A DNA stretch of 64,000 nt from Ochrobactrum teleogrylli (GTDB lineage: Bacteria > Pseudomonadota > Alphaproteobacteria > Rhizobiales > Rhizobiaceae): assembly GCF_006376685.1 (NCBI RefSeq), contig NZ_VEWL01000001.1:248001-312000 (forward strand). The letters are read 5' to 3'. A model generated the notes under the pieces. That model saw only the letters and a list, made by a program, of their open reading frames with translations, was not told where the DNA came from and did no database searches. Position 1 is the first letter of the stretch; each line of letters begins with the position of its first letter. Below, in pieces: positions 26,409 to 35,341 of this stretch. The translations under genes and the position numbers were made by a program.

Positions 26409-27403
26409 GCTGCCTGATCCATGTAATGAACGTCACCCGGATTCCAGACGATGCGGATATCCGATCCCGTCTCGGGAACACTTGCACCTGCGGGCAGCAT
26501 GACATGCAATCTGGCACCTTCGGCTTCAACCCCGAGACGTGTGGCGGAGCCGAGAAAGCTGGCGGTTTCGATCCGCGCTGCAACGCCGACCTTGTCGCCT
26601 TTATCTGCAAGGCGAATGGATTCCGGCCGGAGGCTGGCCCAGCGGCGCTCGCCGCCAAATGCGGCCATGATTTCCGGTGCGACGACATTGGAAGAGCCGA
26701 CAAAATCCGCAACGAAACGGGTCTGGGGACGATTATAGATTTCCTGCGGTGTTCCGGCCTGAACGATGCGGCCATTGTTGAAGACTGCGATGCGGTCCGC
26801 CATGGACAGTGCTTCGCCCTGATCGTGGGTCACGAAGACGAAGGTGATGCCGAGCGCCTTTTGCAGGCTCTTGAGCTCTTCCTGCATCTGTTCGCGCAGT
26901 TTGAGGTCAAGCGCGCCGAGCGGCTCATCGAGAAGTAGCACTTTCGGCTTGTTGACGAGGGCGCGCGCCAGCGCGACGCGCTGCCGCTGCCCGCCGGAAA
27001 GCTGGCTTGGCTTGCGGGCGCCATAGCCGGGCAGCTTGACCAGTTCGAGCATTTCCTCGGCGGCGCGGTGGCGTTCAGCCTTTCCGGCACCCCGCACCAT
27101 CAGCCCATAGGCCACATTGTCCAGAATGCTAAGATGCGGAAACAGCGCATAATCCTGAAAAACCGTGTTGACGTTGCGCCGATAGGGCGGCACGCCACCG
27201 GCGCTTTCGCCAAAAATCTCTATTGTTCCGTTGGTCGGCTGTTCGAAGCCCGCGATCAACCGTAGGCAGGTCGTCTTGCCGGAACCGGAAGGGCCGAGCA
27301 TGGCAAAGAACTCGCCGGGCGCGATGGTCAGGTTGACGTGATCGACGGCCCGGACTTCGCCGAAGTGCCGGCTCACATTTTCAAAACGAACTGCTGCTGT
27401 CAT
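26405..27403 (-). CDS. ydcT: Polyamine-type ABC ATPase (YdcT/PotA-like)
   Basis: A 332-residue ATPase with Walker A GPSGSGKTT, signature LSGGQRQRVALARAL, Walker B VLLLDEPLGALD and a C-terminal TOBE domain. ATG 27403 is preferred (GGTAGAG just upstream) over 27418. It belongs to the PotA class that powers spermidine/putrescine uptake. Confidence 0.88.
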   Translation of the reverse strand: MTAAVRFENVSRHFGEVRAVDHVNLTIAPGEFFAMLGPSGSGKTTCLRLIAGFEQPTNGTIEIFGESAGGVPPYRRNVNTVFQDYALFPHLSILDNVAYGLMVRGAGKAERHRAAEEMLELVKLPGYGARKPSQLSGGQRQRVALARALVNKPKVLLLDEPLGALDLKLREQMQEELKSLQKALGITFVFVTHDQGEALSMADRIAVFNNGRIVQAGTPQEIYNRPQTRFVADFVGSSNVVAPEIMAAFGGERRWASLRPESIRLADKGDKVGVAARIETASFLGSATRLGVEAEGARLHVMLPAGASVPETGSDIRIVWNPGDVHYMDQAA

Positions 27404-27458
27404 GGCTCTACCCATCATCGAGAACGCCAGCCTCCGTTGGCGGGCGCGTCTGTCCGTT

Positions 27459-27482
27459 CCCTTCCTTCAGCTGAAGGAAGGG
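27459..27482. other. Perfect 24-bp palindrome between ydcS and ydcT
   Basis: CCCTTCCTTCAG joined directly to its reverse complement, with no T-run afterwards. In the mRNA it makes a 3' hairpin on the binding-protein message, which usually protects it from decay and raises the binding-protein to permease ratio. Confidence 0.6.
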
Positions 27483-27509
27483 CAATGTTTGTAATTGTGA
27501 TGGTCGATG

Positions 27510-28670
27510 TCAGCGACCGCCAATGACGCCGATATAATCCGACACCCAGCGATGGTAGGGGACGCATTCGCCCTGGCTTTCGCATTTGGCCGTCGGTGTG
27601 CGCCAGAAGCTGATCTTGGCAAAATTATCGAAGCCGTTGGTCGCGCAGCCTTCGTCGGTCAGAAGCGCATTGCCCTTACAGGCTGCTGGAACGGACGGTA
27701 CGGCACCGAACCATGCGGCGGCGTCGCCCTGAACCTTTGGTTTTAACGAGTGCTCGAACCACTTATAGGCGCAATTGGGGTGCTCGCTATCCACGTGGAG
27801 CATGGTGGTATCGGCCCAACCGGTTGCGCCTTCTTCCGGGAAGGTCGAGCCGACCTTGGCATTTTCCGACTTCAGGAGATTGACCTGAAACGGCCATGAA
27901 CCGGAAGCCACGACGCCCTCATTCTTGAAGTCATCGATCTGGATCATCGCGTCATGCCAATAACGGCTGACGAGCTTGCGCTGCCCGCGCAGGAGATCGA
28001 GCGCTGCCTTATACTGGTCTTCGTTGAGTTCGTACGGGTTCTTGATGCCGAGTTCCGGCTTGTGCTTCATGAGATAAAGCGCGGCGTCGGCGATATAGAT
28101 CGGCCCGTCATAGGCCTGTACGCGGCCCTTGTTGGACTTGCCGTCCGGCAGGGTCTGTTCTTCGAACACCACGTTCCAGCTCTTCGGCGCTTCGCCCTTG
28201 AAGACATCGGTGTTGTACATCAGCACATTCGGACCCCAGAGATAGGGCACCCCGTAATGCACGCCTTTGACGGTGAACCAAGGCGCATTTTGCAGCCGTT
28301 CGTCCACCGTTTTCCAGCTTGGGATGAGGTCCGTATTGATCGGCTGCACGCGTTTGCCAGCCACGAGGCGTAACGAGGCGTCACCGGAAGCGGTGACGAG
28401 ATCAAAGCCGCCTTCATTCATCAGCGCCACCATTTCGTCGGAGGTGGCGGCAGTCTTCACACTGACCTTGCAGCCGGTTTCCTTTTCGAAATCGGTGACC
28501 CAGTCGTAGTTCTTGTCGGTTTCGCCACGTTCGATATAGCCCGCCCAGGCCACGATGCTCAGCGCGCCTTCACCTTCGCCAATTGCTTTCAGCGGTTCGG
28601 CGGCAATGGCCTGCGTGGCAAAGCTCGCAACAGCCATTAAAGCGGTACAGGATTGCAGAAATTTTCTCAT
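27510..28670 (-). CDS. ydcS: Polyamine-type ABC substrate-binding protein (YdcS/PotD-like)
   Basis: A 386-residue exported binding protein with a standard signal peptide (cleavage near residue 23, AIA). The mature part opens with LSIVAWAGYIERGETDKNYD and contains GFDLVTASGDASLRL and GVPYLWGPNVLMYNTDVF. These are the patterns of PotD/PotF proteins that hold polyamines through acidic and aromatic residues. It is the first gene of the five-gene operon ydcSTUV-patD. Confidence 0.87.
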   Translation of the reverse strand: MRKFLQSCTALMAVASFATQAIAAEPLKAIGEGEGALSIVAWAGYIERGETDKNYDWVTDFEKETGCKVSVKTAATSDEMVALMNEGGFDLVTASGDASLRLVAGKRVQPINTDLIPSWKTVDERLQNAPWFTVKGVHYGVPYLWGPNVLMYNTDVFKGEAPKSWNVVFEEQTLPDGKSNKGRVQAYDGPIYIADAALYLMKHKPELGIKNPYELNEDQYKAALDLLRGQRKLVSRYWHDAMIQIDDFKNEGVVASGSWPFQVNLLKSENAKVGSTFPEEGATGWADTTMLHVDSEHPNCAYKWFEHSLKPKVQGDAAAWFGAVPSVPAACKGNALLTDEGCATNGFDNFAKISFWRTPTAKCESQGECVPYHRWVSDYIGVIGGR

Positions 28671-28799
28671 CGACCACTCCCGTTTTATTCACATTCAGTG
28701 ATTTTGTTCCCGGAGCAGATGGTGTGCTTAAACCCTGCCTTTCGCAAATTCATTTATCGGAAAGCTGGTATCGATTTTTCCGATATCGGAGCTGGTGTG

Positions 28800-29708
28800 C
28801 TAACGCAGTCGGCCAGAACGCGCAGCCTCGGCAATGCCGATGAAGTCACGTGCGGATTGCGGCAGGCTCGATCCTTTTCGCCATGCCATACCAATCTGCA
28901 CGACGGGCAGCGATCCCGAAACATCGCGGCTTTCGATCCGGTCGCCTTCCAGCGACCAGGGGCGATAGACGAGATCGGGGAGGAGGGCTATGCCCGCGCC
29001 CGTGGCCACCAAACTGCGCACGGCTTCCACCGATCGCGTGCGGAAAGCCACATGCGGACGGGCACCGAGGGCGGCCAGAAGTTTGCCGGTATTTTCCTCG
29101 ATTTCGTCAACCGTCAGCATGATCAGCGGTTCCTTCGCGATATCACTGACTGAAATGCTGTCGATGGAGACGAGCTCGTGCCCGAGCGGCAGCCACAACC
29201 GATAGGGCGAGGTTTCGAGAATTTCCGCATGTAGCGCCATGCGGTCACGCAGGTTTGAAATCACCATCACCGCCACGTCCAGCTCACCGCCGACAAGCAG
29301 ATGTTCCAGATAGGAACCATTGTCTTCGATGGCGCTGATTTCGACGCCCGGAAAGGCGCGGCGATAGCGGGCGAGCAGGTCGGACAGGACGTAGCCAGCG
29401 ACCAGCGATGTTACGCCAAGATTGAGCTTGCCCTTTTCCTGAATGCGCTGATCGACGAAAGAGCGGCGGGCATCCGAAACGCCGGTCAGAATCTTGGTGG
29501 CGTGGCGCAGAAACTGATGGCCGTTATGTGTCACCGTCAGGCCGCGGGGATGGCGCTCGAAAAGCTCGACATTCAGGTCGGTTTCCAGCTCCTTGATCGC
29601 CTCCGTGACAGAAGACTGCGAAATTGACAATTTTTGCGCCGCACGGGTGATCGACCCTTGCTCCGCAACTGCAACGAAATACTGTAACTGCCTTAATGTA
29701 AACGCCAT
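28800..29708 (-). CDS. LysR-family regulator, probably of the polyamine operon
   Basis: A 302-residue LysR-type regulator (HTH AAQKLSISQSSVTEAIKELE, effector domain from about 90). It lies on the same strand upstream of ydcS with a 129-bp gap. This arrangement and the absence of any other regulator suggest that it controls polyamine uptake and oxidation. A divergent target is not apparent, as the next plus-strand gene is the synthetase at 30007, 298 bp away. Confidence 0.83.
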   Translation of the reverse strand: MAFTLRQLQYFVAVAEQGSITRAAQKLSISQSSVTEAIKELETDLNVELFERHPRGLTVTHNGHQFLRHATKILTGVSDARRSFVDQRIQEKGKLNLGVTSLVAGYVLSDLLARYRRAFPGVEISAIEDNGSYLEHLLVGGELDVAVMVISNLRDRMALHAEILETSPYRLWLPLGHELVSIDSISVSDIAKEPLIMLTVDEIEENTGKLLAALGARPHVAFRTRSVEAVRSLVATGAGIALLPDLVYRPWSLEGDRIESRDVSGSLPVVQIGMAWRKGSSLPQSARDFIGIAEAARSGRLR

Positions 29709-30006
29709 TTCGGCAGTTAACCGTGACCGGTGAAAGATTGCAAGAGTGGTGGATAGGAACTAAAAGCGGATGATCTGACCGGCGTTGTATGCTAGTTTTG
29801 CAACACTGAGAGACGAACATCTAAGATAAAAATAAATTCACTTTCTTATTTCAACCAGTTTGAGTAGTGGCCTGCGCCAATAGCGGTCTTCTTCACCCGC
29901 AGTGAACGGTTCGACGACAGATAATGCCTCATTGCAGGCAAAGCGTGCCGCCTAACGCGTATAATTGCCCGTTGATGCTCGACCTTTGGTCAGTGAGTGT
30001 TGAAAA

Positions 30007-33000
30007 ATGAATTATGAAAATCGTGGCGCTGGACACGGCGAAGCCGCAGCGACGACAGGCGTAAATGGTCTGCCCATAGACGATGCGCAGGGAAAAAAGG
30101 CGCTGGGCAAGGCGGGTCTTGGGGCTGCTCGCGAGCAGATCCTGACAGGTGCTGATTTCGCTGACCCCGGAAAACCGGGCGAACGGCTGGACCTCTTTTT
30201 CGAAGAACTGGCCGACAGATTTTCGGATTCGGTTGCCGTTGTTTCAGATGGACGCAACTGGACCTATCGGGAACTCGACAACCGCGCCAACCAGTTTGCG
30301 CGTCTGCTGATCGAACGCGGTGTTCATCCTGGCGACCGTATCGGCCTGCTGCTCGACCGTTCTGCCGACACGTATATCGCGCTGCTCGCCGTCATGAAGG
30401 CGGGCGCGGCCTATGTGCCACTGGCGACCGCATTTCCGGAAGATCGCATGGCCCTTATCATCGAGGATGCCAATGTAAAACTTGTCATTTCGCTAGAGGC
30501 CTATACGGCCCGCGTCGAACAGATGCCCGTGCCGCATGTGCTGATCGACGGGGCGGGCGCTGAAATTTCAAAGCAGTCCGACGCGCCACTGGACAAGGCT
30601 GCAAGGGCCGCAAATCCGGATCAGATTTGCTATATTCTCTATACGTCTGGCACGACCGGCAGGCCAAAAGGCGTCGCCATCCTGCATCAGAGCTTCTGCA
30701 ACTTCCTGCGTGTCGCGGCGATGTCCTATGGCTACAGGCCGGGCGACCGTGTTTATCACGGCATGACCATCGCCTTCGATTTTTCGGCGGAAGAATATTG
30801 GGTGCCGTTTACGGCAGGCGCGACCGTAGTGCCCGCCCCGGGGCCGATGACGCTGGTGGGCGAAGAACTCGCGGATTTCCTGCGGAAGAATGACATCAAC
30901 TGCATGGCGTGCAGCCCAACGCTTTTGTCTTCCATCGAAACCGATGTGCCGAAGCTGCGCCTGCTGATGGTGGGCGGCGAAGCCTGTCCGCTCAATTTGG
31001 TGGCGCGCTGGACAAAGCCGGGACGCCTGCTTCTCAATACTTACGGGCCCACGGAAGCGACCGTCACGGCAACCATGGGCGTTCTGACGCCCGACAAGCC
31101 AGTGACCATCGGTGCGCCGTTGCCGACCTATTCGATAGTCATCATCGAACCGACCGAGCCGAAGCTGACCGACCCGGATCAACTGGGCGAAATCGGCATC
31201 GCCGGTATCGGCCTCGCGGTCGGTTATCTCAACCGGCAGGATTTGACCGACCAGAAATTCATTCCTGATTTCATCGGTCTGCCTAACAATCCGTCAGCAC
31301 GCATCTATCGCACCGGCGATCTGGGGCGCATTAATGCTGCGGGCGAGATCGAGTATCATGGGCGTATCGACACGCAGGTGAAGATTCGCGGCTACCGCAT
31401 CGAGCTTGGCGAGATCGAAGCCGTTCTGCTCGATCAGCCCGGCGTTGCGCAGGCTGCCGTCACCACCTGGGAAATCGAGCCGGGTCGTGTCGAACTGGTC
31501 GCCTATTATGCGCCGAAGTCGGGCGTGCCACCGCTGCAGCGTGCCGATATTGCGCGCGAGCTGAAGCGACGTTTGCCGTCCTATATGGTCCCGGCCTATC
31601 TCGAAGAGCTGGACGCCATTCCAATGACGGTCTCCAACAAGGCCGATCTGAAGCGCCTGCCAAAGCCGACCAATGTGCGCCTTTCGGCGGAGCGCGAAAT
31701 CGTCCCGCCGAGCAATGACGATCAGCGCTTCATGGCGGACGCGCTGGCCGCAGTGCTTAATCTGGATGAAGTTTCGGTCGAGGATCATTTCTTCGATGAT
31801 CTGGGCGCCAATTCGCTGCTGATGGCGCGGTTTTGCGCCCGCGTGCGTACAGCGCAGGGTTGGGAAACGGCGTCGATGCGGGATATCTACCTGCATCCGA
31901 CCATCGCAAGTCTGGCGACGCATCTGCACGCGCCGCAGCAGAAGACCGCGGCCACGGTTGAGCGTCAGCTCACCCACAAGGCATCGAATTTTGCTTACTG
32001 GACCTGCGGCGCTGCACAGCTCGCCTTCTATGCGGTCTATGCCTATATCGGGCTGGTTTTCTTCGATGGCGGTCTCGACTGGGTCTATGACGCGCTCGAC
32101 AACCCGCTTCAGCTCTATTTCCGATGCGTTGTTCTCGCTGGGGCAAGCTTCTTCGCGATGACGGGCTTTGCCATCGCTGCGAAATGGCTGCTGATCGGGC
32201 GCTGGAAGACAGAAAGCTTTCCAATCTGGGGGCTGCGCTATTACCGCTTCTGGGTGGTGAAGACCTTGATCCGCACCGCGCCGGTGGTGCTGTTCCGCGG
32301 CAATCCGCTCTATAGCCTCTATCTGCGGCTGCTCGGTGCAAAGCTTGGCCGCAACACGGCCATCGAATGCCGGGCAATTCCGGTTTGCACCGATCTGATT
32401 TCCATTGGCGAGAATTCCATTTTGCGCCGCGAATCCAACATTCTCGGCTTTACGGCTGAAAGCGGCTATATCCATACGGGCACGATCACCATTGGTGACG
32501 GCGCTTTTGTGGGCGTTGGTTCGACCATCGATATCGACACCAAAATCGGCAATGGCGCGCAGCTTGGCCATGCGTCGTCGTTGCAGCGTGGCCAGAGCAT
32601 CCCCGATGGTGAACATTGGCATGGGTCGCCCGCAGCGCCCACTACTGCGGATTATTGCAAGGTGCGCAGCATTACGCTGTCGAAAACCCGCCGTATCATG
32701 TTCGAGATCGTGCAGCTTGTCGGGCTGTTCATGCTGGTCACGCCGTTCCCTTTACTGTTCCATAGCTACTGGCAAAATGTCAGCGACGATTATCAGGAAA
32801 CCATCGGCATCGTGGCCATCGGCACGACCGTTACGCTATTCGGCGTGCTGGCAACCTCGTTTATTGCTGCGGTTGCCGTGCCGCGACTGGCCAGCCTGTT
32901 TCTGAAGCCAAACCGCACCTATACGCTTTACGGCTTCCATTACTGGCTGCAGTCGATGGTGGAACTGGCCAGCAATTCGCGTCTTCTCAATCTGCTGTTC

Positions 33001-34179
33001 GGCGATAGTTCTGCCGTCGTGCACTATATCCGGGCCATCGGCTGGAAGCTCAACAAGGTGGTCCAGACCGGGTCCAATTTCGGCACCAACCAGCAGCATG
33101 AAAACCCGCTTCTGTGCGAAATCGGCAGCCAGACCATGGTGTCGGATGGTCTGTTTATGATCAACACGCACAAGTCGGCGGCGACATTCCGGCTGGAGCA
33201 TACCAAGGTCGGCGAGCGGAACTATTTCGGCAATAATATCTTCTATCCGTCCGACGGACGGACCGGGGATAACTGTCTGCTCGGCACCAAGGTTATGGTG
33301 CCGATCGAGGGGCCTATGCGCGAGAATGTCGGGCTTCTGGGTTCGCCCTGCTTTGAAATTCCGCGCATGGTCAATCGCGACAAGGAACTGATCGCCAATA
33401 TTGAGGAGGAGGACCGCCTGCGCCGCTTGCGCCGCAAGAACTTCCACAATTTCCGCACCGGACTGATGTTCCTGGCGGAGCAATGGCTGATGCTGTTTGC
33501 AACGCTGGCGATCTGGGACCGTGCGCTGAACTATTATGACGACTGGAAGTACAACGCGCTGTTTGTGGCCGTGGTTCTGACGGCGGGCATTGCAATACCG
33601 TTCTATATCTTCATCGAAAGGCTCTCGCTCGGCTTCGGCAGACTGAAACCGCGTATGACGACGATCTATGATGAAGCTTTCTGGCGGCATGAGCGCCATT
33701 GGAAACTGTCGGATTCGCCGATCACGCAGCTTTTCGCCGGAACGCCGTTCCGTCCGATGATTCTGCGCTGCCTTGGCGTGAAGGTCGGTCGCCGCGTCTA
33801 TGACGGCGGCGCCAATCTGACCGAACGTTCGCTGGTGGAAATCGGCGACGATGCAACCTTGAATGAAGGTTGTGTGATCCAGCCGCATTCGCTGGAGGAG
33901 GGTGCTTTCAAGTCCGACTTCATCCGCATCGGCAATGGCTGCACGCTCGGACCATCGGCATTCGTCCATTATGGCGTCGTCATGGGCGACGGCTCTATCG
34001 TTGATGTGGATTCCTTTGTCATGAAGGGTGAGGTGCTTGAGCCTTATTCCGTCTGGCGTGGTAATCCGGCCAAGCTCAACCGTTTCGTCGTCCCGGTGAC
34101 GAAGGATGGGACGGTGCTGGCCAATGTCAAACAGGCGGCAGGTTCTGTCGCTCTTCGCCCGGCGGAGGCAGCCATTTGA
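30007..34179 (+). CDS. Pls/PosA-family membrane non-ribosomal peptide synthetase
   Basis: A 1390-residue protein. Residues about 55-560 are an adenylation domain with YTSGTTGRPKG (212 on), FDFSAEEYW (Asp258), NTYGPTEAT (344 on), RGYRIELGEIE (461 on) and the late lysine 545. A carrier domain follows with LGANSLL (Ser603, the phosphopantetheine site). Then come three repeats of two membrane helices plus a left-handed beta-helix-like domain: about 664-880, 898-1120 and 1152-1375. There is no condensation or thioesterase domain. This is the plan of epsilon-poly-lysine synthetase Pls and delta-poly-ornithine synthetase PosA, where the membrane part ligates one amino acid repeatedly. A homopolymer of a basic amino acid is the likely product (inference). 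SD is weak. Confidence 0.9.
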   Translation: MNYENRGAGHGEAAATTGVNGLPIDDAQGKKALGKAGLGAAREQILTGADFADPGKPGERLDLFFEELADRFSDSVAVVSDGRNWTYRELDNRANQFARLLIERGVHPGDRIGLLLDRSADTYIALLAVMKAGAAYVPLATAFPEDRMALIIEDANVKLVISLEAYTARVEQMPVPHVLIDGAGAEISKQSDAPLDKAARAANPDQICYILYTSGTTGRPKGVAILHQSFCNFLRVAAMSYGYRPGDRVYHGMTIAFDFSAEEYWVPFTAGATVVPAPGPMTLVGEELADFLRKNDINCMACSPTLLSSIETDVPKLRLLMVGGEACPLNLVARWTKPGRLLLNTYGPTEATVTATMGVLTPDKPVTIGAPLPTYSIVIIEPTEPKLTDPDQLGEIGIAGIGLAVGYLNRQDLTDQKFIPDFIGLPNNPSARIYRTGDLGRINAAGEIEYHGRIDTQVKIRGYRIELGEIEAVLLDQPGVAQAAVTTWEIEPGRVELVAYYAPKSGVPPLQRADIARELKRRLPSYMVPAYLEELDAIPMTVSNKADLKRLPKPTNVRLSAEREIVPPSNDDQRFMADALAAVLNLDEVSVEDHFFDDLGANSLLMARFCARVRTAQGWETASMRDIYLHPTIASLATHLHAPQQKTAATVERQLTHKASNFAYWTCGAAQLAFYAVYAYIGLVFFDGGLDWVYDALDNPLQLYFRCVVLAGASFFAMTGFAIAAKWLLIGRWKTESFPIWGLRYYRFWVVKTLIRTAPVVLFRGNPLYSLYLRLLGAKLGRNTAIECRAIPVCTDLISIGENSILRRESNILGFTAESGYIHTGTITIGDGAFVGVGSTIDIDTKIGNGAQLGHASSLQRGQSIPDGEHWHGSPAAPTTADYCKVRSITLSKTRRIMFEIVQLVGLFMLVTPFPLLFHSYWQNVSDDYQETIGIVAIGTTVTLFGVLATSFIAAVAVPRLASLFLKPNRTYTLYGFHYWLQSMVELASNSRLLNLLFGDSSAVVHYIRAIGWKLNKVVQTGSNFGTNQQHENPLLCEIGSQTMVSDGLFMINTHKSAATFRLEHTKVGERNYFGNNIFYPSDGRTGDNCLLGTKVMVPIEGPMRENVGLLGSPCFEIPRMVNRDKELIANIEEEDRLRRLRRKNFHNFRTGLMFLAEQWLMLFATLAIWDRALNYYDDWKYNALFVAVVLTAGIAIPFYIFIERLSLGFGRLKPRMTTIYDEAFWRHERHWKLSDSPITQLFAGTPFRPMILRCLGVKVGRRVYDGGANLTERSLVEIGDDATLNEGCVIQPHSLEEGAFKSDFIRIGNGCTLGPSAFVHYGVVMGDGSIVDVDSFVMKGEVLEPYSVWRGNPAKLNRFVVPVTKDGTVLANVKQAAGSVALRPAEAAI

Positions 34180-34643
34180 CCGATCCTGACCCAAGTTCTG
34201 GCGCTGTCCGGCTTCAAACCGTAACCGACGACTTGCGGTCACGGGTTACCGCGCTGGAGCTTGCGCCGGGACAAGAAAATCTTGTTGCGGATAATGCAAG
34301 CTCGCTGGAAGAGGCGGACGAGGACGAGGATGCGCGTCCGCGCGCCGTGTTCGCCGGTGACATTCTGGTCGGGTTTCTCATGTATGACGCGACCAGCGAC
34401 GGCGACAATGCCCAGATCTACCGCTTCATGATCGACCGCGCTTTTCAGGGGTGGGGTTACGGAAAGGCCGCGTTGCAGCTGGTCTTGGCTGAGATCAGGG
34501 CGCTCGATCATATTCGTCGCATCTCGATCTGCTACGAACCGGAAAACGAAGGCGCGCGCCAGCTTTATGCTAAAGCGGGCTTTGTCGAAGATGGTCTCGA
34601 TGAAGATGGCGAGATGATCGCCCACCTCGATCTTCGGGACTGA
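34176..34643 (+). CDS. GNAT acetyltransferase coupled to the synthetase
   Basis: A 155-residue GNAT enzyme. The acetyl-CoA loop reads QGWGYGKAAL (91-100), preceded by IYRFMIDRAF and followed by CYEPENEGARQLYAKAGF. This pattern resembles diamine/polyamine acetyltransferases (BltD/PaiA-like). The start is TTG, overlapping the synthetase stop, with GGAGG 7 nt before it; no ATG is available before residue 69. A role in capping the free amine of the product, for self-protection or tailoring, is inferred from context. Confidence 0.78.
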   Translation: MTDPDPSSGAVRLQTVTDDLRSRVTALELAPGQENLVADNASSLEEADEDEDARPRAVFAGDILVGFLMYDATSDGDNAQIYRFMIDRAFQGWGYGKAALQLVLAEIRALDHIRRISICYEPENEGARQLYAKAGFVEDGLDEDGEMIAHLDLRD

Positions 34644-34653
34644 TGAAACGGAT

Positions 34654-35283
34654 ATGGCGCGCTTCGATCCATTGGAAATTGCGCTGAACCAAGCCATGCA
34701 GGCTGTCGCCGCGGCGGGCATTTCAACCGCTTGCCGGGTCATTCGGGACGGGGATGAAACCCGATTGCTGGCCGACGAAAATGCTACGCTTCCGACGCGA
34801 AATCCGGTTCGCCGTCGCGCCAGCGGGGCCGCCCGCCTTGCGGCGCGGGAATTGCTCATAAAGCATGGCAGAGGCGGTTTTGCGATTTTGCGGGGCAGCT
34901 CGGGCGAACCAATCTGGCCATCGGGCATTGTCGGGTCGCTCGCCCATGATGACGATATGGCTGTTGCTGCTGTTGCAAGCAGCGCCGATTTTCTTTCGGT
35001 CGGGATCGATGTGGAGCCGGCTATTGCGCTGCCGGAGGACATTGCCGCGCTGGTGAAGCAGCCAGGCGACCGCTTGCCTGAAGGTGCAGCCGATGCAGAT
35101 CGTATTCTTTTTTGCGCCAAAGAGGCGGTTTATAAGGCCGTCTATCCGCTGGACCGCGTGGTGCTGAACTATGACGACATCATTGTCGATCTTCAGCAGG
35201 GATATGCGCATACGACGACAGGCAGAATGGTTCGGGTCGTCTTTTGCCGTGCGCCGAAAATTATAGTGCTGGCCTATCTCTAA
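34654..35283 (+). CDS. 4'-Phosphopantetheinyl transferase (EntD type)
   Basis: A 209-residue Sfp/EntD superfamily protein. It shows the histidine motif GSLAHDDD (94 on), the magnesium motif GIDVEP (Asp119, Glu121) and FCAKEAVYK (Lys156, Glu157, Lys161). The enzyme moves phosphopantetheine from coenzyme A onto the serine of carrier domains. Its place 10 nt after the GNAT gene makes the synthetase carrier (Ser603) the obvious target. The fold is recognisable although the N-terminus is divergent. Confidence 0.85.
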   Translation: MARFDPLEIALNQAMQAVAAAGISTACRVIRDGDETRLLADENATLPTRNPVRRRASGAARLAARELLIKHGRGGFAILRGSSGEPIWPSGIVGSLAHDDDMAVAAVASSADFLSVGIDVEPAIALPEDIAALVKQPGDRLPEGAADADRILFCAKEAVYKAVYPLDRVVLNYDDIIVDLQQGYAHTTTGRMVRVVFCRAPKIIVLAYL

Positions 35284-35289
35284 AAAGCA

Positions 35290-35325
35290 TCGAAGGCCGG
35301 AATCTGGCGGGTTCCCGGCCTTCGA
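35290..35325. terminator. Terminator between converging operons
   Basis: A perfect 11-bp stem (35290-35300 with 35315-35325). On the minus strand it is followed by GCTTTTTAG, so it ends the dhaK-dhaL transcript; on the plus strand there is no T-run, but the stem may still block the synthetase transcript. Confidence 0.7.
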
Positions 35326-35341
35326 CATGTGTGGAGACGTA

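Noticed and set aside
32836-34242. 468-codon minus-strand frame inside the synthetase gene
   Set aside because: It lies opposite the beta-helix/membrane part of the Pls/PosA-like gene and has arginine/histidine-rich shadow composition without any domain.
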